Made by a program: the position numbers and the translations under genes. From NCBI RefSeq assembly GCF_007991495.1, contig NZ_BJYL01000053.1:1-34364 (forward strand): a DNA stretch of 34,364 nt. Direction: 5' to 3'. Positions within the stretch are counted from its first letter, which is position 1. Each line of letters begins with the position of its first letter. The notes below the pieces were generated by a model. The model had not been told where the DNA came from, did not search any database, and saw only the letters and a list, made by a program, of their open reading frames with translations. Positions 24,466-32,958 of the stretch are shown here, piece by piece. The stretch is from Sporosarcina luteola (lineage in GTDB: Bacteria > Bacillota > Bacilli > Bacillales_A > Planococcaceae).

Positions 24466-24514
24466 TGTTTCGAAGCATTATAAAAATTTTCTAAATGATT
24501 AGGGGGACCATTCA

Positions 24515-26320
24515 TTGACTACTACAAAAACATATTCACAAGTATGGGATTTGGACGTATTTTTTAAAGGCGGAAGTGACTCAGCAGAGCTTCGCACACA
24601 TTTGGATGCTGTCAAAGATCAACTAGGCGCATTGGAAGAACTGGCAGCAAATGCCCAAACTCCAACATCTATTAATGATGCTGATAAAGTCCTCCAGCTG
24701 ATTGATGAAATTAAAAACACAGGAAAAAATTTAAGAGAAGCGGGAGCGGTCATCGGTTGTTTCCTCGCAGCAAATATTAAAGACAAAAAAGCACTCGTTC
24801 TACAGTCTGAAATGGGGTCAATGGGTGCGCGATTCTCCACTGCAATTTTAAAAATACAACAAACAATCACGAAAGCGGACGATTCAGTGTGGAAGGAATT
24901 ATTGGCAACTGAACAGTTAACCCAATTTACATTTGTGTTAAACGAATGGCGGGAACAAGTGAAATTGAAGTTATCTGAAGAGGAAGAGAGTCTTATTACG
25001 GCATTAAGCGTTGACGGCTATCAAGGGTGGGGACAACTTTACGATCAATTGGTTGGAGACATTCAAATTCAAATGACGGTGGATGGGGAAGAGAAGGCGC
25101 TATCTGTCGGCCAGGCGAATAACTTAAGTTCTCACGCGGATGTTGCAGTACGTAAGGAAGCGTTTGAAAAACTTGAAGAAGCTTGGACTGCAAAAGAAGA
25201 CTTCTTTGCTTCCACATTGAATCATTTGGCGGGCTTCCGTTTAGCAATCTATGAAAAACGCGGATGGGATTCGGTACTTATGGAGCCATTGATGCGCAAC
25301 CGAATGAGCCAAGAAACGTTAGATGCAATGTGGGGGGCTATCAGTGCGAATAAAGCTCCTTTCGCGGAATATTTGAATAGAAAAGCGCAAATGCTAGGAA
25401 ATGAAAATATGAATTGGTATGATTTGGACGCACCTGTCACGTCTTCAACAAAGAAAATGTCCTACCAGGAAGGTGCTGAGTTCATTCTTGAACATTTCGG
25501 CAAGTTTGGTCCTGAATTAGAGGCCTTTTCCCGTAAGGCGTTTGAAGATAGCTGGATTGAGGCGGAAGATCGTGCCGACAAACGTCCTGGGGGCTTCTGT
25601 ACGGGTATGCCAGTATCCGAGCAATCTCGAATTTTCATGACATATAGCGGTTCTATGTCGAATGTTGCCACATTAGCTCATGAGCTTGGTCATGCTTTCC
25701 ATTCGTATGCATTGCGTCCGGTACACTACATGAATCGACAATATGCGATGGGCGTTGCAGAAACAGCTTCCACATTTGCAGAAATGATCGTTGCGGATGC
25801 TTCCGTCAAGTCAGCTGAATCAGAAGAAGAAAAACTTGCATTGCTTGAAGATAAAATCCAACGCAGTGTAGCATTCTTCATGAACATCCATTCACGCTTC
25901 CTTTTTGAAACACGTTTTTATGAAGAGCGTAAAAATGGCGTTGTCCCGGCATCTAGACTGAATGAGTTAATGGTTGAGGCTCAAAAAGAGGGTTATGCAG
26001 GAGCACTTGATACAACTCATCCACATTTCTGGGCTTCTAAGCTGCATTTCTATATTACTGGGACGCCGTTCTATAACTTCCCGTATACATTCGGTTACTT
26101 ATTCTCTTTGAGCATCTATGCAAAGGCGCTTACGGAAGGTGAATCGTTTGAAGAGAAATATATGGCGCTTTTACGCGACACTGCAATCATGTCCGTTGAA
26201 GATTTGGCGATGAAGCATCTGGGCGAAGATATTACAAAAGAAGAATTCTGGGCAAAAGGTGTAGCATTATGTGTAAAAGATGTCGAAGAGTTTTTGAAAA
26301 TAGCTTCTAAAGAAAGGTGA
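24515..26320 (+). CDS. pepF: M3-family oligoendopeptidase (PepF type)
   Basis: This 601-residue cytosolic zinc peptidase cleaves short peptides. The zinc motif HELGH is at residues 389-393 and the third ligand is Glu416 in AETAS, the usual M3 spacing. The N-terminal helical region (YSQVWDLDVFFKGG) and the later F-N-P-Y-T-F-GYLFSLSIYA segment match the M3 'family 3' oligoendopeptidases of Bacillales. The start is a TTG at 24515 with GGGGG about eight bases ahead; no ATG lies nearby in frame. The GNAT gene begins seven bases after the stop. Likely role: recycling of peptides from protein breakdown or uptake. Confidence 0.93.
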   Translation: MTTTKTYSQVWDLDVFFKGGSDSAELRTHLDAVKDQLGALEELAANAQTPTSINDADKVLQLIDEIKNTGKNLREAGAVIGCFLAANIKDKKALVLQSEMGSMGARFSTAILKIQQTITKADDSVWKELLATEQLTQFTFVLNEWREQVKLKLSEEEESLITALSVDGYQGWGQLYDQLVGDIQIQMTVDGEEKALSVGQANNLSSHADVAVRKEAFEKLEEAWTAKEDFFASTLNHLAGFRLAIYEKRGWDSVLMEPLMRNRMSQETLDAMWGAISANKAPFAEYLNRKAQMLGNENMNWYDLDAPVTSSTKKMSYQEGAEFILEHFGKFGPELEAFSRKAFEDSWIEAEDRADKRPGGFCTGMPVSEQSRIFMTYSGSMSNVATLAHELGHAFHSYALRPVHYMNRQYAMGVAETASTFAEMIVADASVKSAESEEEKLALLEDKIQRSVAFFMNIHSRFLFETRFYEERKNGVVPASRLNELMVEAQKEGYAGALDTTHPHFWASKLHFYITGTPFYNFPYTFGYLFSLSIYAKALTEGESFEEKYMALLRDTAIMSVEDLAMKHLGEDITKEEFWAKGVALCVKDVEEFLKIASKER

Positions 26321-26327
26321 AGGAGTA

Positions 26328-26873
26328 TTGATTCTGCTTGAAGGCCGAACTTGTTATTTACGTGTGCTGACAGAAGAAGACGCCGTAATTTTCACTGAAA
26401 TGCTTATTGCCAATAAAGAATATTGGACGGTGTTTGAGCCGCGGCATGAATCGAGCTATTATACGGTGGCTGTCCAGCGCGATAAAATAAGGGAATCTAT
26501 TTATCAAATGAGGGATCGGCGGGAATACAATTTTGGAATTTTTGATGCCGATACAAGCAGGCTAGTGGGACATATTTCGCTATACAGCATTAAAAGACTT
26601 CCTTTTTCAAGCGGCTTTGTCGGATACTCGATTGATGAGAGGGAAACGGGCAGAGGGCTTGCGACAGAAGCGGTCAAGATTGTTACAAAGTTCGCCTTTG
26701 AGACCGTCTCATTGCATCGGGTGGAGGCATTTGTATCCCCCCGTAATACAGGCTCTGTAAGAGTGCTTGAAAATGCCGGGTTTGTACGGGAAGGATTACT
26801 GAGAAAGCTGCTTTACATTAACGGCGTATGGGAAGATCATTTTATGTACGCCAGCTTGGCTGAGGATTATTGA
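26328..26873 (+). CDS. GNAT acetyltransferase, RimJ/RimL type
   Basis: This 181-residue acetyltransferase starts with the RimJ-like strand LLEGRTCYLRVLTEEDA. The acetyl-CoA loop is RETGRGLATEAV (about 104-115), followed by LHRVEAFVSPRNTGSVRVLE and NAGFVREG, all family hallmarks. Relatives acetylate the N-terminus of a ribosomal protein or a small molecule. The start is a TTG at 26328. The site AAAGGTGAAGGAG overlaps the pepF stop, so translation is probably coupled with pepF. Similar to B. subtilis YjcK, by motif order only. A terminator follows at 26912. Confidence 0.87.
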   Translation: MILLEGRTCYLRVLTEEDAVIFTEMLIANKEYWTVFEPRHESSYYTVAVQRDKIRESIYQMRDRREYNFGIFDADTSRLVGHISLYSIKRLPFSSGFVGYSIDERETGRGLATEAVKIVTKFAFETVSLHRVEAFVSPRNTGSVRVLENAGFVREGLLRKLLYINGVWEDHFMYASLAEDY

Positions 26874-26911
26874 AAGGGTAAGGCCGCCTGGCGGAAAATA
26901 GCTGCAAAAGT

Positions 26912-26948
26912 AAAAAGCCGATTCTTCTAAATGAAGAATCGGCTTTTT
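26912..26948 (+). terminator. Terminator of the pepF-GNAT operon
   Basis: AAAAAGCCGATTCTT (26912-26926) pairs perfectly with AAGAATCGGCTTTTT (26934-26948), seven-base loop. Confidence 0.92.
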
Positions 26949-26960
26949 ATCTTTTTATAT

Positions 26961-27040
26961 CTGTCGCCTGTATCAGGCGCCCTTCGCTTTTGTTGTCGTC
27001 TAGCTCCGGGCGCCAGCTGCTCGGGTCGCTTCGCTTTTAT
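26961..27040 (+). repeat. TCTAGCT-type dispersed repeat, copies B1 (partial) and B2
   Basis: B1 at 26961-26993 keeps only the 3' half (CTGTCGCCTG...CAGGCGCCCTTCGCTTTTG). B2 at 26999-27040 is complete: TCTAGCTCCGGGCGCC at the start, CGCTTCGCTTTTA at the end. Together they fill the convergent gap between the GNAT gene and the carbonic anhydrase gene. Confidence 0.7.
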
Positions 27041-27067
27041 TTTGTCTATTTCCCGGGAAATGCGTTG

Positions 27068-27643
27068 TCAGTTTTCGTCGATAAATTCGTATCCGTTTGT
27101 GATAATATCCAACTGACCTGTATCCGGATGGGCTACTAGGCCGTGCACTGGAACTTTTCGGTCCATAAGAGGGTGATTTCTCACTTGATCTACACTGCTT
27201 TTGACACTTTCTGTAACGTCGTTAAAGCCTCGTAGCCAATCCTTCATATCGATTCCGGAGTATTTCAACGTATTAAATAGATTTTTGTCAATTCCACGTT
27301 CGACCATGCTGCCGATAATGGTTTTCGTGTCGATTGAGCTCATTCCACAATCATGATGACCGATAATGTAAACTTCGTCGGCTTGTAATTCATAGACAGC
27401 GATTAGAATGCTACGCATAACGCTGCCAAAAGGATGAGTTACAATGGCACCAGCACTTTTAATAATTTTCGCATCACCGTTTCGCAAGTTCATTGCTTTC
27501 GGCAGTAATTCAATAAGTCTCGTATCCATGCATGTAAGAATAACGATCCTTTTGTCGGGGAATTTCGTAGTTGCGTATTCTTTAAATTGTTCTTTTTGTA
27601 CAAAGTCCTTATTAAAATCAATGATATCAGATAAGATTGTCAT
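27068..27643 (-). CDS. Beta-class carbonic anhydrase (YtiB-like)
   Basis: This 191-residue zinc enzyme interconverts CO2 and bicarbonate. Zinc ligands are Cys38 (CMDTR, with the Asp40-Arg42 dyad), His96 and Cys99 (IIGHHDCGMSS). The SAGAIVTHPFGSVMRS region is also characteristic. Length and motif spacing match the short type-II-like beta enzymes such as B. subtilis YtiB. GGAGG is seven bases before the ATG. It stands alone, convergent with the GNAT gene. It probably supplies bicarbonate to carboxylases or buffers pH. Confidence 0.92.
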   Translation of the reverse strand: MTILSDIIDFNKDFVQKEQFKEYATTKFPDKRIVILTCMDTRLIELLPKAMNLRNGDAKIIKSAGAIVTHPFGSVMRSILIAVYELQADEVYIIGHHDCGMSSIDTKTIIGSMVERGIDKNLFNTLKYSGIDMKDWLRGFNDVTESVKSSVDQVRNHPLMDRKVPVHGLVAHPDTGQLDIITNGYEFIDEN

Positions 27644-27688
27644 GAAAGCGCCTCCATAGTTACAGTTTAGAATAGTTTACAAAACAAT

Positions 27689-27718
27689 AAAAGAGTTGCC
27701 AAGTGGCAACTCTTTTTT
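27689..27718 (-). terminator. Terminator of the 45-residue membrane protein gene
   Basis: AAAAGAGTTGCC (27689-27700) pairs perfectly with GGCAACTCTTTT (27705-27716), loop AAGT. The minus-strand exit is TTATTGTTTTG. It begins immediately at the stop codon of the small gene. Confidence 0.88.
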
Positions 27719-27854
27719 ATTTTACGTCCGGCTTTGGATCGACTCTCTCTGCATCAGAAGAATCCAATGCCTTTCCAAGGAAGTGCATTGTAAATAAAGC
27801 TGCTATTCCTAGGACAATAGCATAGCCAATAACTGTAGTGTACATCAAGCCCAT
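27717..27854 (-). CDS. 45-residue single-pass membrane protein, function unknown
   Basis: The ORF begins at 27854 with AGAGGGG eight bases before the ATG and ends right at a terminator. The product has a short start (MGLMYTT), one transmembrane helix (about 7-28: VIGYAIVLGIAALFTMHFLG) and a charged, proline-containing tail (DSSDAERVDPKPDVK). The helix-plus-acidic-tail form recalls small accessory membrane proteins of Bacillales, but I know no certain family. It has its own probable promoter and terminator, so it is likely a genuine gene. Confidence 0.62.
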   Translation of the reverse strand: MGLMYTTVIGYAIVLGIAALFTMHFLGKALDSSDAERVDPKPDVK

Positions 27855-27894
27855 AGTGAGACCCCTCTCTACAATGAAAGTTTAATATACATTC

Positions 27895-27922
27895 ATTATA
27901 CTACAAATCTGAAATAATTAAA
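27895..27922 (-). promoter_or_regulatory. Probable promoter of the 45-residue protein gene
   Basis: On the minus strand a perfect TATAAT (27900-27895) follows TTTAAT (27922-27917) with a 16-base spacer, about 40 bases before the start codon. Confidence 0.4.
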
Positions 27923-27959
27923 GACCGGAATAAAATGTATTTATTAATTGTGTCGAAAA

Positions 27960-29192
27960 TTAGAATGCCCAGTTACCGTTGCGGAAGACAGGTTCAATCG
28001 TTCCATCTGCCAAGACACCATCAATGTCCATCTCTGCAGAACCGATCATGAAGTCAACGTGAGTGATGCTTTGGTTCAGACCGTTTTTTTCCATTTCCTC
28101 AGAAGTCATTGTTTTACCGCCTTCTAAGCAGAAGGAATAAGCACTGCCGATTGCAAGGTGATTGGATGCATTTTCATCGAATAGTGTATTGTAAAATAGA
28201 AGCCCCGACTCGGAAATTGGCGAAGCATGTGGAACAAGCGCCACTTCACCTAAATGTCTTGCGCCTTCATCCGTATCAATCAGTTGCTGAAGAACTTCTT
28301 CCCCTTGCCCTGCACTAATTTCTGTAATCCGGCCGTCTTCGAATGTAACTGTGAAATCATCAATAATATTTCCGCCATAGCTAAGCGGTTTCGTGTTTTT
28401 GACATAACCGTTGACACCATTTTTATGTGGAACTGTGAATACTTCCTCCGTAGGCATGTTCGCCATGAATGCGTTTCCATCGACATTTACGCTGCCGCCT
28501 CCGCACCAAATATGCCCTTTAGGCAAGTCGATTGTCAAATTAGTACCTGGAGCTTTGTATTGCAATGTTGTATACGCCTTTTTATTCAAATAATCTGCTT
28601 TGGAATTCAACGTTTCATCCAGTTCTTTCCATGCTGCGACAGGGTCGGCTTGGTCTGCACGAACTGCTGCAAAGATCGCTTCCCAAAGTGCAGGGACTTG
28701 TTCACCTTCTTCGAGATTCGGGAACATTTTCGCTGCCCAAGCTTTTGAAGGAGCTGCGATGACGGACCAGCTGAAACGGTCTGCCTGCATCATTTTCCGG
28801 TAATTGCTAAGCGCTTTGCCGGCAGCCTTTTGGGCATCCGCAATGCGGGAAGAATCGACACCTTTTAATAGGTCAGGACTTTGAGAAACGATACTGACAA
28901 ATGCGGCTCCGCTTTCAGCCAATTTCTCACGCTCCATCACTTTCCATTCAGGGAAGTCAGAGAATGACTCGGCCGGTGCTTTTTCATAACGCAATTTTGT
29001 TAATTCATCGTCAGCCCAGTCAACGATGACATTACGTGCTCCTAAAGAATATGCTTTATCCGCCACTTTCCTTACAAGCTCAAGCGCTTCGATGGATGCG
29101 CTTATGTAAAGTGTTTGTTTTTTTTGGATATTCGATCCGATTTCTACGATTAAACTTGCGTAATTTTCTAACTTCTGTTCAAATGTTAACAT
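27960..29192 (-). CDS. ampS: M29-family metallo-aminopeptidase AmpS
   Basis: This 410-residue cytosolic aminopeptidase, same length as B. subtilis AmpS, removes N-terminal residues from peptides. The M29 metal site is visible: Glu in NMPTEEVFT, Glu and His in LGEVALVPH, Glu in ISESG, His in ASNHLAIG and Asp in THVDFMIG. The N-terminal half (FEQKLENYASLIVEIGSNIQ) matches the M29 substrate domain. AAAGGAGG precedes the ATG by about nine bases. With pepF and map it makes a peptide-hydrolysing cluster within 8 kb, though they are separate transcription units. Confidence 0.94.
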   Translation of the reverse strand: MLTFEQKLENYASLIVEIGSNIQKKQTLYISASIEALELVRKVADKAYSLGARNVIVDWADDELTKLRYEKAPAESFSDFPEWKVMEREKLAESGAAFVSIVSQSPDLLKGVDSSRIADAQKAAGKALSNYRKMMQADRFSWSVIAAPSKAWAAKMFPNLEEGEQVPALWEAIFAAVRADQADPVAAWKELDETLNSKADYLNKKAYTTLQYKAPGTNLTIDLPKGHIWCGGGSVNVDGNAFMANMPTEEVFTVPHKNGVNGYVKNTKPLSYGGNIIDDFTVTFEDGRITEISAGQGEEVLQQLIDTDEGARHLGEVALVPHASPISESGLLFYNTLFDENASNHLAIGSAYSFCLEGGKTMTSEEMEKNGLNQSITHVDFMIGSAEMDIDGVLADGTIEPVFRNGNWAF

Positions 29193-29348
29193 TCAAAAAA
29201 CCTCCTTTATTCATATGTATTTAATAGTACTCCAGTGTGATAAAACAGGCAAAGGAAAATATTTTTAACAATTGAGTAATGAAGATAATGCCCATAGGAT
29301 TGTAGCGTAATTTCGGTTAATATATTTATATTTATTATCAATGAATAC

Positions 29349-29375
29349 TAAAGAACCGTTGGATTATGTCGAAAT
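29349..29375 (+). promoter_or_regulatory. Sigma-D-type flagellar promoter of motAB
   Basis: TAAA at 29349-29352, a 15-base spacer and GTCGAAAT at 29368-29375 match the sigma-D consensus TAAA-N15-GCCGATAT in all of the -35 and six of eight -10 positions. The start of motA is 37 bases on. In B. subtilis motAB is transcribed by sigma-D. Confidence 0.65.
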
Positions 29376-29411
29376 AAGAAGAAGTAGACTGGAAGACTTG
29401 GAGGTACTAAT

Positions 29412-30230
29412 ATGGATTTTTCAACCGTTTTTGGACTTATCCTTGGTTTAGTGGCGCTTTTTGTCGGTATGGCGATGAAAGGTGTAACCCCGGATAGTTT
29501 AATGAATATGGCCGCAATTCTCATTATCATTTTCGGTACGATAGCCTCGGTCGTCATTGCATTCCCTATGAAGGAAATCAAACGTGTACCTAAATTGTTT
29601 GGCATCCTTTTCAAAGAACAGCGAATGACATCGGATTCGGACTTGATTCGCATGTTTTCTGGATGGGCGGACATCGCAAGACGTGAAGGCTTATTGTCGC
29701 TTGAAGCGAAAGCGGATGAGATTACAGATCCGTTCCTTAAAAATGGGCTTGGACTTGCAATTGATGGGCAAAACGCAGATTATATCCGCGACGTCCTGAC
29801 GGAAGAAGTGGACGCCATGGAAGATCGACATTCAGCAGGCGCACTTATCTTTTCGCAGGCAGGGACCTATGCCCCGACACTTGGTGTATTGGGAGCGGTT
29901 GTCGGCTTGATTGCGGCGCTTAAGAACATGAACGACATTGAGGCGCTTGGACATGCGATCTCTGCTGCGTTTATTGCAACATTGTTGGGGATTTTCACAG
30001 GATATGTCCTTTGGCATCCATTTGCCAATAAATTAAAACGTAAGTCGAAAGAAGAAGTTCGTCAGAAGATGATGATGATCGAAGGAATTTTGTCAGTCCT
30101 TGAAGGCGAGGCTCCGAGAGTAATCGAACAAAAACTGGCTTCTTATTTATCGATGGAAGAACGTCGAAAGCTCGCTGCTAAAAATACTACGGGCGACAAG
30201 GAGGCGGGACAGGTTGTCGAGGAAACGTAA
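29412..30230 (+). CDS. motA: Flagellar motor stator protein MotA
   Basis: This 272-residue membrane protein has four helices and forms the stator with MotB. Sequence is very close to B. subtilis MotA: FGLILGLVALFVGMAMKGV, then ARREGLLSLEA, GTYAPTLGVLGAVVGLIAAL (with the conserved Pro), HAISAAFIATLLGIFTGYVL and WHPFANKLKRKSKEE. Charged residues of the cytoplasmic loop (90-165) contact the rotor protein FliG. GGAGG is seven bases before the ATG. The last 17 bases overlap motB. The partner MotB carries the proton-type helix. Confidence 0.97.
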   Translation: MDFSTVFGLILGLVALFVGMAMKGVTPDSLMNMAAILIIIFGTIASVVIAFPMKEIKRVPKLFGILFKEQRMTSDSDLIRMFSGWADIARREGLLSLEAKADEITDPFLKNGLGLAIDGQNADYIRDVLTEEVDAMEDRHSAGALIFSQAGTYAPTLGVLGAVVGLIAALKNMNDIEALGHAISAAFIATLLGIFTGYVLWHPFANKLKRKSKEEVRQKMMMIEGILSVLEGEAPRVIEQKLASYLSMEERRKLAAKNTTGDKEAGQVVEET

Positions 30231-30972
30231 GAAAAAACGGGATGATGGCCATGTGGATGAATCCTGGCTTTTGCCATATTCGGACTTACTCACATTGCTC
30301 TTAGCTTTATTTATCGTCTTATTCGCGTCAAGTTCGATAGACGAAAGTAAGTTCAGCCAGATTTCTTCTGTGTTCAATCAAATTTTTGATGGTGGGACAG
30401 GCGTAATGGATAATAGCGCCCCAACCACTGTTCCTGTTCCGAAGGACTCTTCTGGTGAGGAAAATGAAAGTTCCTCTTATTTGGAGGACCAGCAGTCCCT
30501 TGAAGAAATCCAAGATCGGCTGGATGAATATATAGCGGTGCATGAACTGGAAAATCAATTTCAAACGAAGTTGACGGAAGAGGGATTATTGATCACGATT
30601 CGAGATAGTATTTTATTTGAATCGGGGAAAGCAACGATTAAACCTCAGTATTCCAATTTAGCTAGGGATATCGCTAATTTACTTGTTTTTGAAAAACCAA
30701 GACAAATTGTTGTGACTGGCCATACGGATAATGTGCCGATCAATAGCTCGGAATTCCCGTCAAATTGGGAGCTTAGCATGATGAGGGCCATTAACTTTTT
30801 AAAGATATTGGTCGGAACGAATGATCTGGATCCAAAATTATTCAGTGTGAAGGGGTATGGTGAAAACCAACCTGTTGCAACAAATGACACAGTTGAAGGA
30901 CGAAGCAAGAACCGACGTGTAGAAGTACTCGTACAGCCGCTCGTCCTTAAAGATGGGTCTTCGGTTGAATAG
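30214..30972 (+). CDS. motB: Flagellar motor stator protein MotB
   Basis: This 252-residue protein has one transmembrane helix with the ion-carrying Asp24 (PYSDLLTLLLALFIVLFASS), a Ser/Glu linker, and an OmpA-like peptidoglycan-binding domain (about 130-240) with VTGHTDNVP, SNWELSMMRA and EGRSKNRRVEV. This anchors the stator to the cell wall. The helix context matches proton-driven MotB. The start is a TTG at 30214 inside the end of motA, with AAGGAGG nine bases ahead; coupling to motA is likely. A terminator follows. Confidence 0.96.
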   Translation: MSRKRKKKRDDGHVDESWLLPYSDLLTLLLALFIVLFASSSIDESKFSQISSVFNQIFDGGTGVMDNSAPTTVPVPKDSSGEENESSSYLEDQQSLEEIQDRLDEYIAVHELENQFQTKLTEEGLLITIRDSILFESGKATIKPQYSNLARDIANLLVFEKPRQIVVTGHTDNVPINSSEFPSNWELSMMRAINFLKILVGTNDLDPKLFSVKGYGENQPVATNDTVEGRSKNRRVEVLVQPLVLKDGSSVE

Positions 30973-30981
30973 GTTAATATG

Positions 30982-31024
30982 AAAAGCCGATGCTTCAGGA
31001 TTATCCTGTAGCACCGGCTTTTTT
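30982..31024 (+). terminator. Terminator of motAB
   Basis: AAAAGCCG-TGCT-CAGG (from 30982) pairs with CCTG-AGCA-CGGCTTTT (to 31022) with two single mismatches, followed by T. Confidence 0.88.
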
Positions 31025-31028
31025 ACTG

Positions 31029-31063
31029 TCTAGCTTCAGAGCTAAACGGCTCCCTACGCTTTT
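31029..31063 (+). repeat. TCTAGCT-type dispersed repeat, copy C
   Basis: It begins TCTAGCTTCAG and ends CTCCCTACGCTTTT, right after the motB terminator. Its right end overlaps the stop codon and last three codons of the convergent DUF1128 gene. Confidence 0.62.
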
Positions 31064-31278
31064 CTAAGTGACCCAAGTTCAGCGGCTATGGCTTGCATTT
31101 CATTCGGAGTGATTGTTTCTCTCTTCATGACCATCTCATACATGTAAACCAAGTCTTCGTACTGTTCTGTATCGAAGTTATCCGCCTTCATGGCGTCTAC
31201 GTTTACCATTCTCAGTTTCTCTTTGATCTTATCAATCATATACGAAACATTTTCTGCAGTTGGTTGAGTCAAATCCAT
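31054..31278 (-). CDS. yfkK: DUF1128 family protein (YfkK-like)
   Basis: This 74-residue soluble, mostly helical protein reads [17 protein letters not shown], then [20 protein letters not shown] and [14 protein letters not shown], the typical DUF1128 pattern. Function is unknown. The ribosome binding site is weak (GAAGGGCGG before the ATG at 31278). It begins 41 bases after the symporter stop with no terminator between, so it is probably co-transcribed with it. In B. subtilis yfkK lies next to yfkJ-yfkI-yfkH; the closeness of yfkI/yfkH-like genes here is partial synteny with the symporter inserted. Confidence 0.8.
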   Translation of the reverse strand: MDLTQPTAENVSYMIDKIKEKLRMVNVDAMKADNFDTEQYEDLVYMYEMVMKRETITPNEMQAIAAELGSLRKA

Positions 31279-31319
31279 TTCGTCGTCCGCCCTTCATTAG
31301 ATTCGGACTTATCATTGCA

Positions 31320-32702
31320 TTAATCGGCTGTAGTGTCAACCGGTCTACCGAGCTTTTCGGCTTCTTTTTCTTCTGCAATCTTCGCTTTGAAACGCTTAGT
31401 TTCCATAACGATAACACCAGACAATCCAAGAAGGCCGATCAAGTTAGGAATCGCCATCAAGCCGTTCAATACGTCAGCAAGTAGCCAAACGACGTCAAGG
31501 GATACGATAGCGCCTACCATGATGAATGCTACGAACGCAATACGATAACCTAGTACTGCACCGTTTTTAGGGAAGAGGTATTGGAAGCACTTTTCACCAT
31601 AATAGCCCCAACCTAAAATTGTGGATGTTGCAAAGAAAACGATACCGATCGCAACGATGATTGGTCCCGCACCGCCTAGGAATTCACCGAAAGCTTGTGC
31701 AGTCAATGCACCTGCGTCAATCGATTTGTCTTTCCATTGTCCTGACATGACGATTGTTACTCCTGTAATTGAGCAAATAATAAGCGTATCAAATAATACC
31801 TGTGTCATAGAAATGAGTGCTTGGCGGCCGGGCATATCCGTTTTTGCAGCAGCTGCTGCAATAGGTGCCGAACCAAGACCAGCTTCGTTGGAGAAAAGGC
31901 CACGAGCAACACCAAAGCGGATTACCGCACCGATTGCTCCACCAGCAGCGGCCTGGCCTGTAAACGCGTCGCTGAAGATTAATCCGAATGCTGCAGGGAC
32001 AAGGTCAAAGTTCATGACCATTACGATTGCTCCCGCAATGAAATAGAAAAGTGCCATGATCGGAACGAAGAATGCTGTAACCCGGCCGATCGCTTTGATG
32101 CCGCCTAAGATGACGAGTCCACCGAAGATGAGAAGTGCTACTCCAGAAATCCAATGCGGTACATTGAATGTACTGTTCATAACGTCTGCTACAGCTTTCG
32201 ATTGTGTACCGTTACCGATACCGAATGCTGCAAGTGCACCGAATATAGCAAACATGACTCCAAGCCATTTTTGTTTCAAACCGTGTTCCAAATAATACAT
32301 CGGTCCTCCGGCCATTTGACCTTTGGAGTCCTTGACGCGGTATTTGACAGCTAGGATGGCTTCCCCATATTTCGTAGCCATTCCAAAGAAACCTGCGAGC
32401 CACATCCAGAAAATCGCCCCTGGACCGCCCATGTAAACGGCAGTTGCGACCCCAACGATGTTACCGACCCCGACGGTTGCAGCCATCGCAGTCATTAAAG
32501 CTTGGAACTGTGTAATGTCGCCATCCGCTTTTTTATTATGCTTACGGGAAAAAACTTGTTTTAATGAATACGGCAATAACCGCACTTGAATAAATCCGAG
32601 CCTTACTGTTAAAAAGATACCCGTTCCTACTAGTAGAACAAGAAGAGGTGGTCCCCATATAAATCCACTCGCCTTGTCCAAAAAGCCAGTAATTGCTTCC
32701 AT
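31320..32702 (-). CDS. alsT: Sodium:alanine (AGCS family) symporter
   Basis: This 460-residue membrane protein has about eleven helices and imports alanine or glycine with Na+. The family signatures are SGFIWGPPLLVLLVGTGIFL near the start, AAVGVGNIVGVATAVYMGGP (written MAATVGVGNIVGVATAV here), GPGAIFWMWLAGFFGMATKY and RGLFSNEAGLGSAPIAAAA. Substrate may be alanine, glycine or glutamine as in the AlsT/YrbD/GlnT group. A GGGGG site lies before the ATG. The C-terminal tail is charged (RFKAKIAEEKEAEKLG). Promoter likely at 32837-32866. DUF1128 follows downstream. Confidence 0.93.
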   Translation of the reverse strand: MEAITGFLDKASGFIWGPPLLVLLVGTGIFLTVRLGFIQVRLLPYSLKQVFSRKHNKKADGDITQFQALMTAMAATVGVGNIVGVATAVYMGGPGAIFWMWLAGFFGMATKYGEAILAVKYRVKDSKGQMAGGPMYYLEHGLKQKWLGVMFAIFGALAAFGIGNGTQSKAVADVMNSTFNVPHWISGVALLIFGGLVILGGIKAIGRVTAFFVPIMALFYFIAGAIVMVMNFDLVPAAFGLIFSDAFTGQAAAGGAIGAVIRFGVARGLFSNEAGLGSAPIAAAAAKTDMPGRQALISMTQVLFDTLIICSITGVTIVMSGQWKDKSIDAGALTAQAFGEFLGGAGPIIVAIGIVFFATSTILGWGYYGEKCFQYLFPKNGAVLGYRIAFVAFIMVGAIVSLDVVWLLADVLNGLMAIPNLIGLLGLSGVIVMETKRFKAKIAEEKEAEKLGRPVDTTAD

Positions 32703-32836
32703 CCTACTACCCCCTAGTTTTTAGTCTGTTTCTAGTTCCGAGACCTTAAAACAACTTCCCATTTCCGTCTATCGACTCCCTTTCAAGCCACTATCTAATA
32801 GATTGGATTATTTTGAATATGGATAGTGTTATTGTT

Positions 32837-32866
32837 AATATTCCGAAACTTTCTATCATTAGTCAA
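32837..32866 (-). promoter_or_regulatory. Probable promoter of the AGCS symporter gene
   Basis: On the minus strand TTGACT (32866-32861) and AATATT (32842-32837) are spaced by 18 bases. The -35 is good, the -10 is poor. Confidence 0.35.
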
Positions 32867-32893
32867 GACCTATTTTAAGAAATCCCCAATATT

Positions 32894-32918
32894 GTTTGTT
32901 TTTCGGCTCTCCGGGTAT
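32894..32918 (+). promoter_or_regulatory. Sigma-B-like promoter of yfkI-yfkH, overlapping a possible sigma-A box
   Basis: GTTTGT (32894-32899), a 13-base spacer and GGGTAT (32913-32918) fit the sigma-B consensus GTTTAA-N13-15-GGGTAT well. A TTGTTT-18-TATAAT reading (32892-32921) overlaps it, so housekeeping use is also possible. Confidence 0.5.
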
Positions 32919-32958
32919 AATAATACATGCAAAGTAGAATGATATTGGAGGGTTTTAC

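Noticed and set aside
28109..28803. Plus-strand ORFs up to 164 residues opposite ampS
   Set aside because: Overlapping several frames against a gene with complete M29 motifs; no start signals.
31621..32354. Plus-strand ORFs up to 141 residues opposite the AGCS symporter
   Set aside because: Ala/Pro-rich antisense translation of transmembrane segments; no ribosome binding site.
32703..32958. Glycine riboswitch before the AGCS symporter
   Set aside because: The minus-strand leader lacks the paired conserved core elements; only scattered GGAGA-like bases are present.
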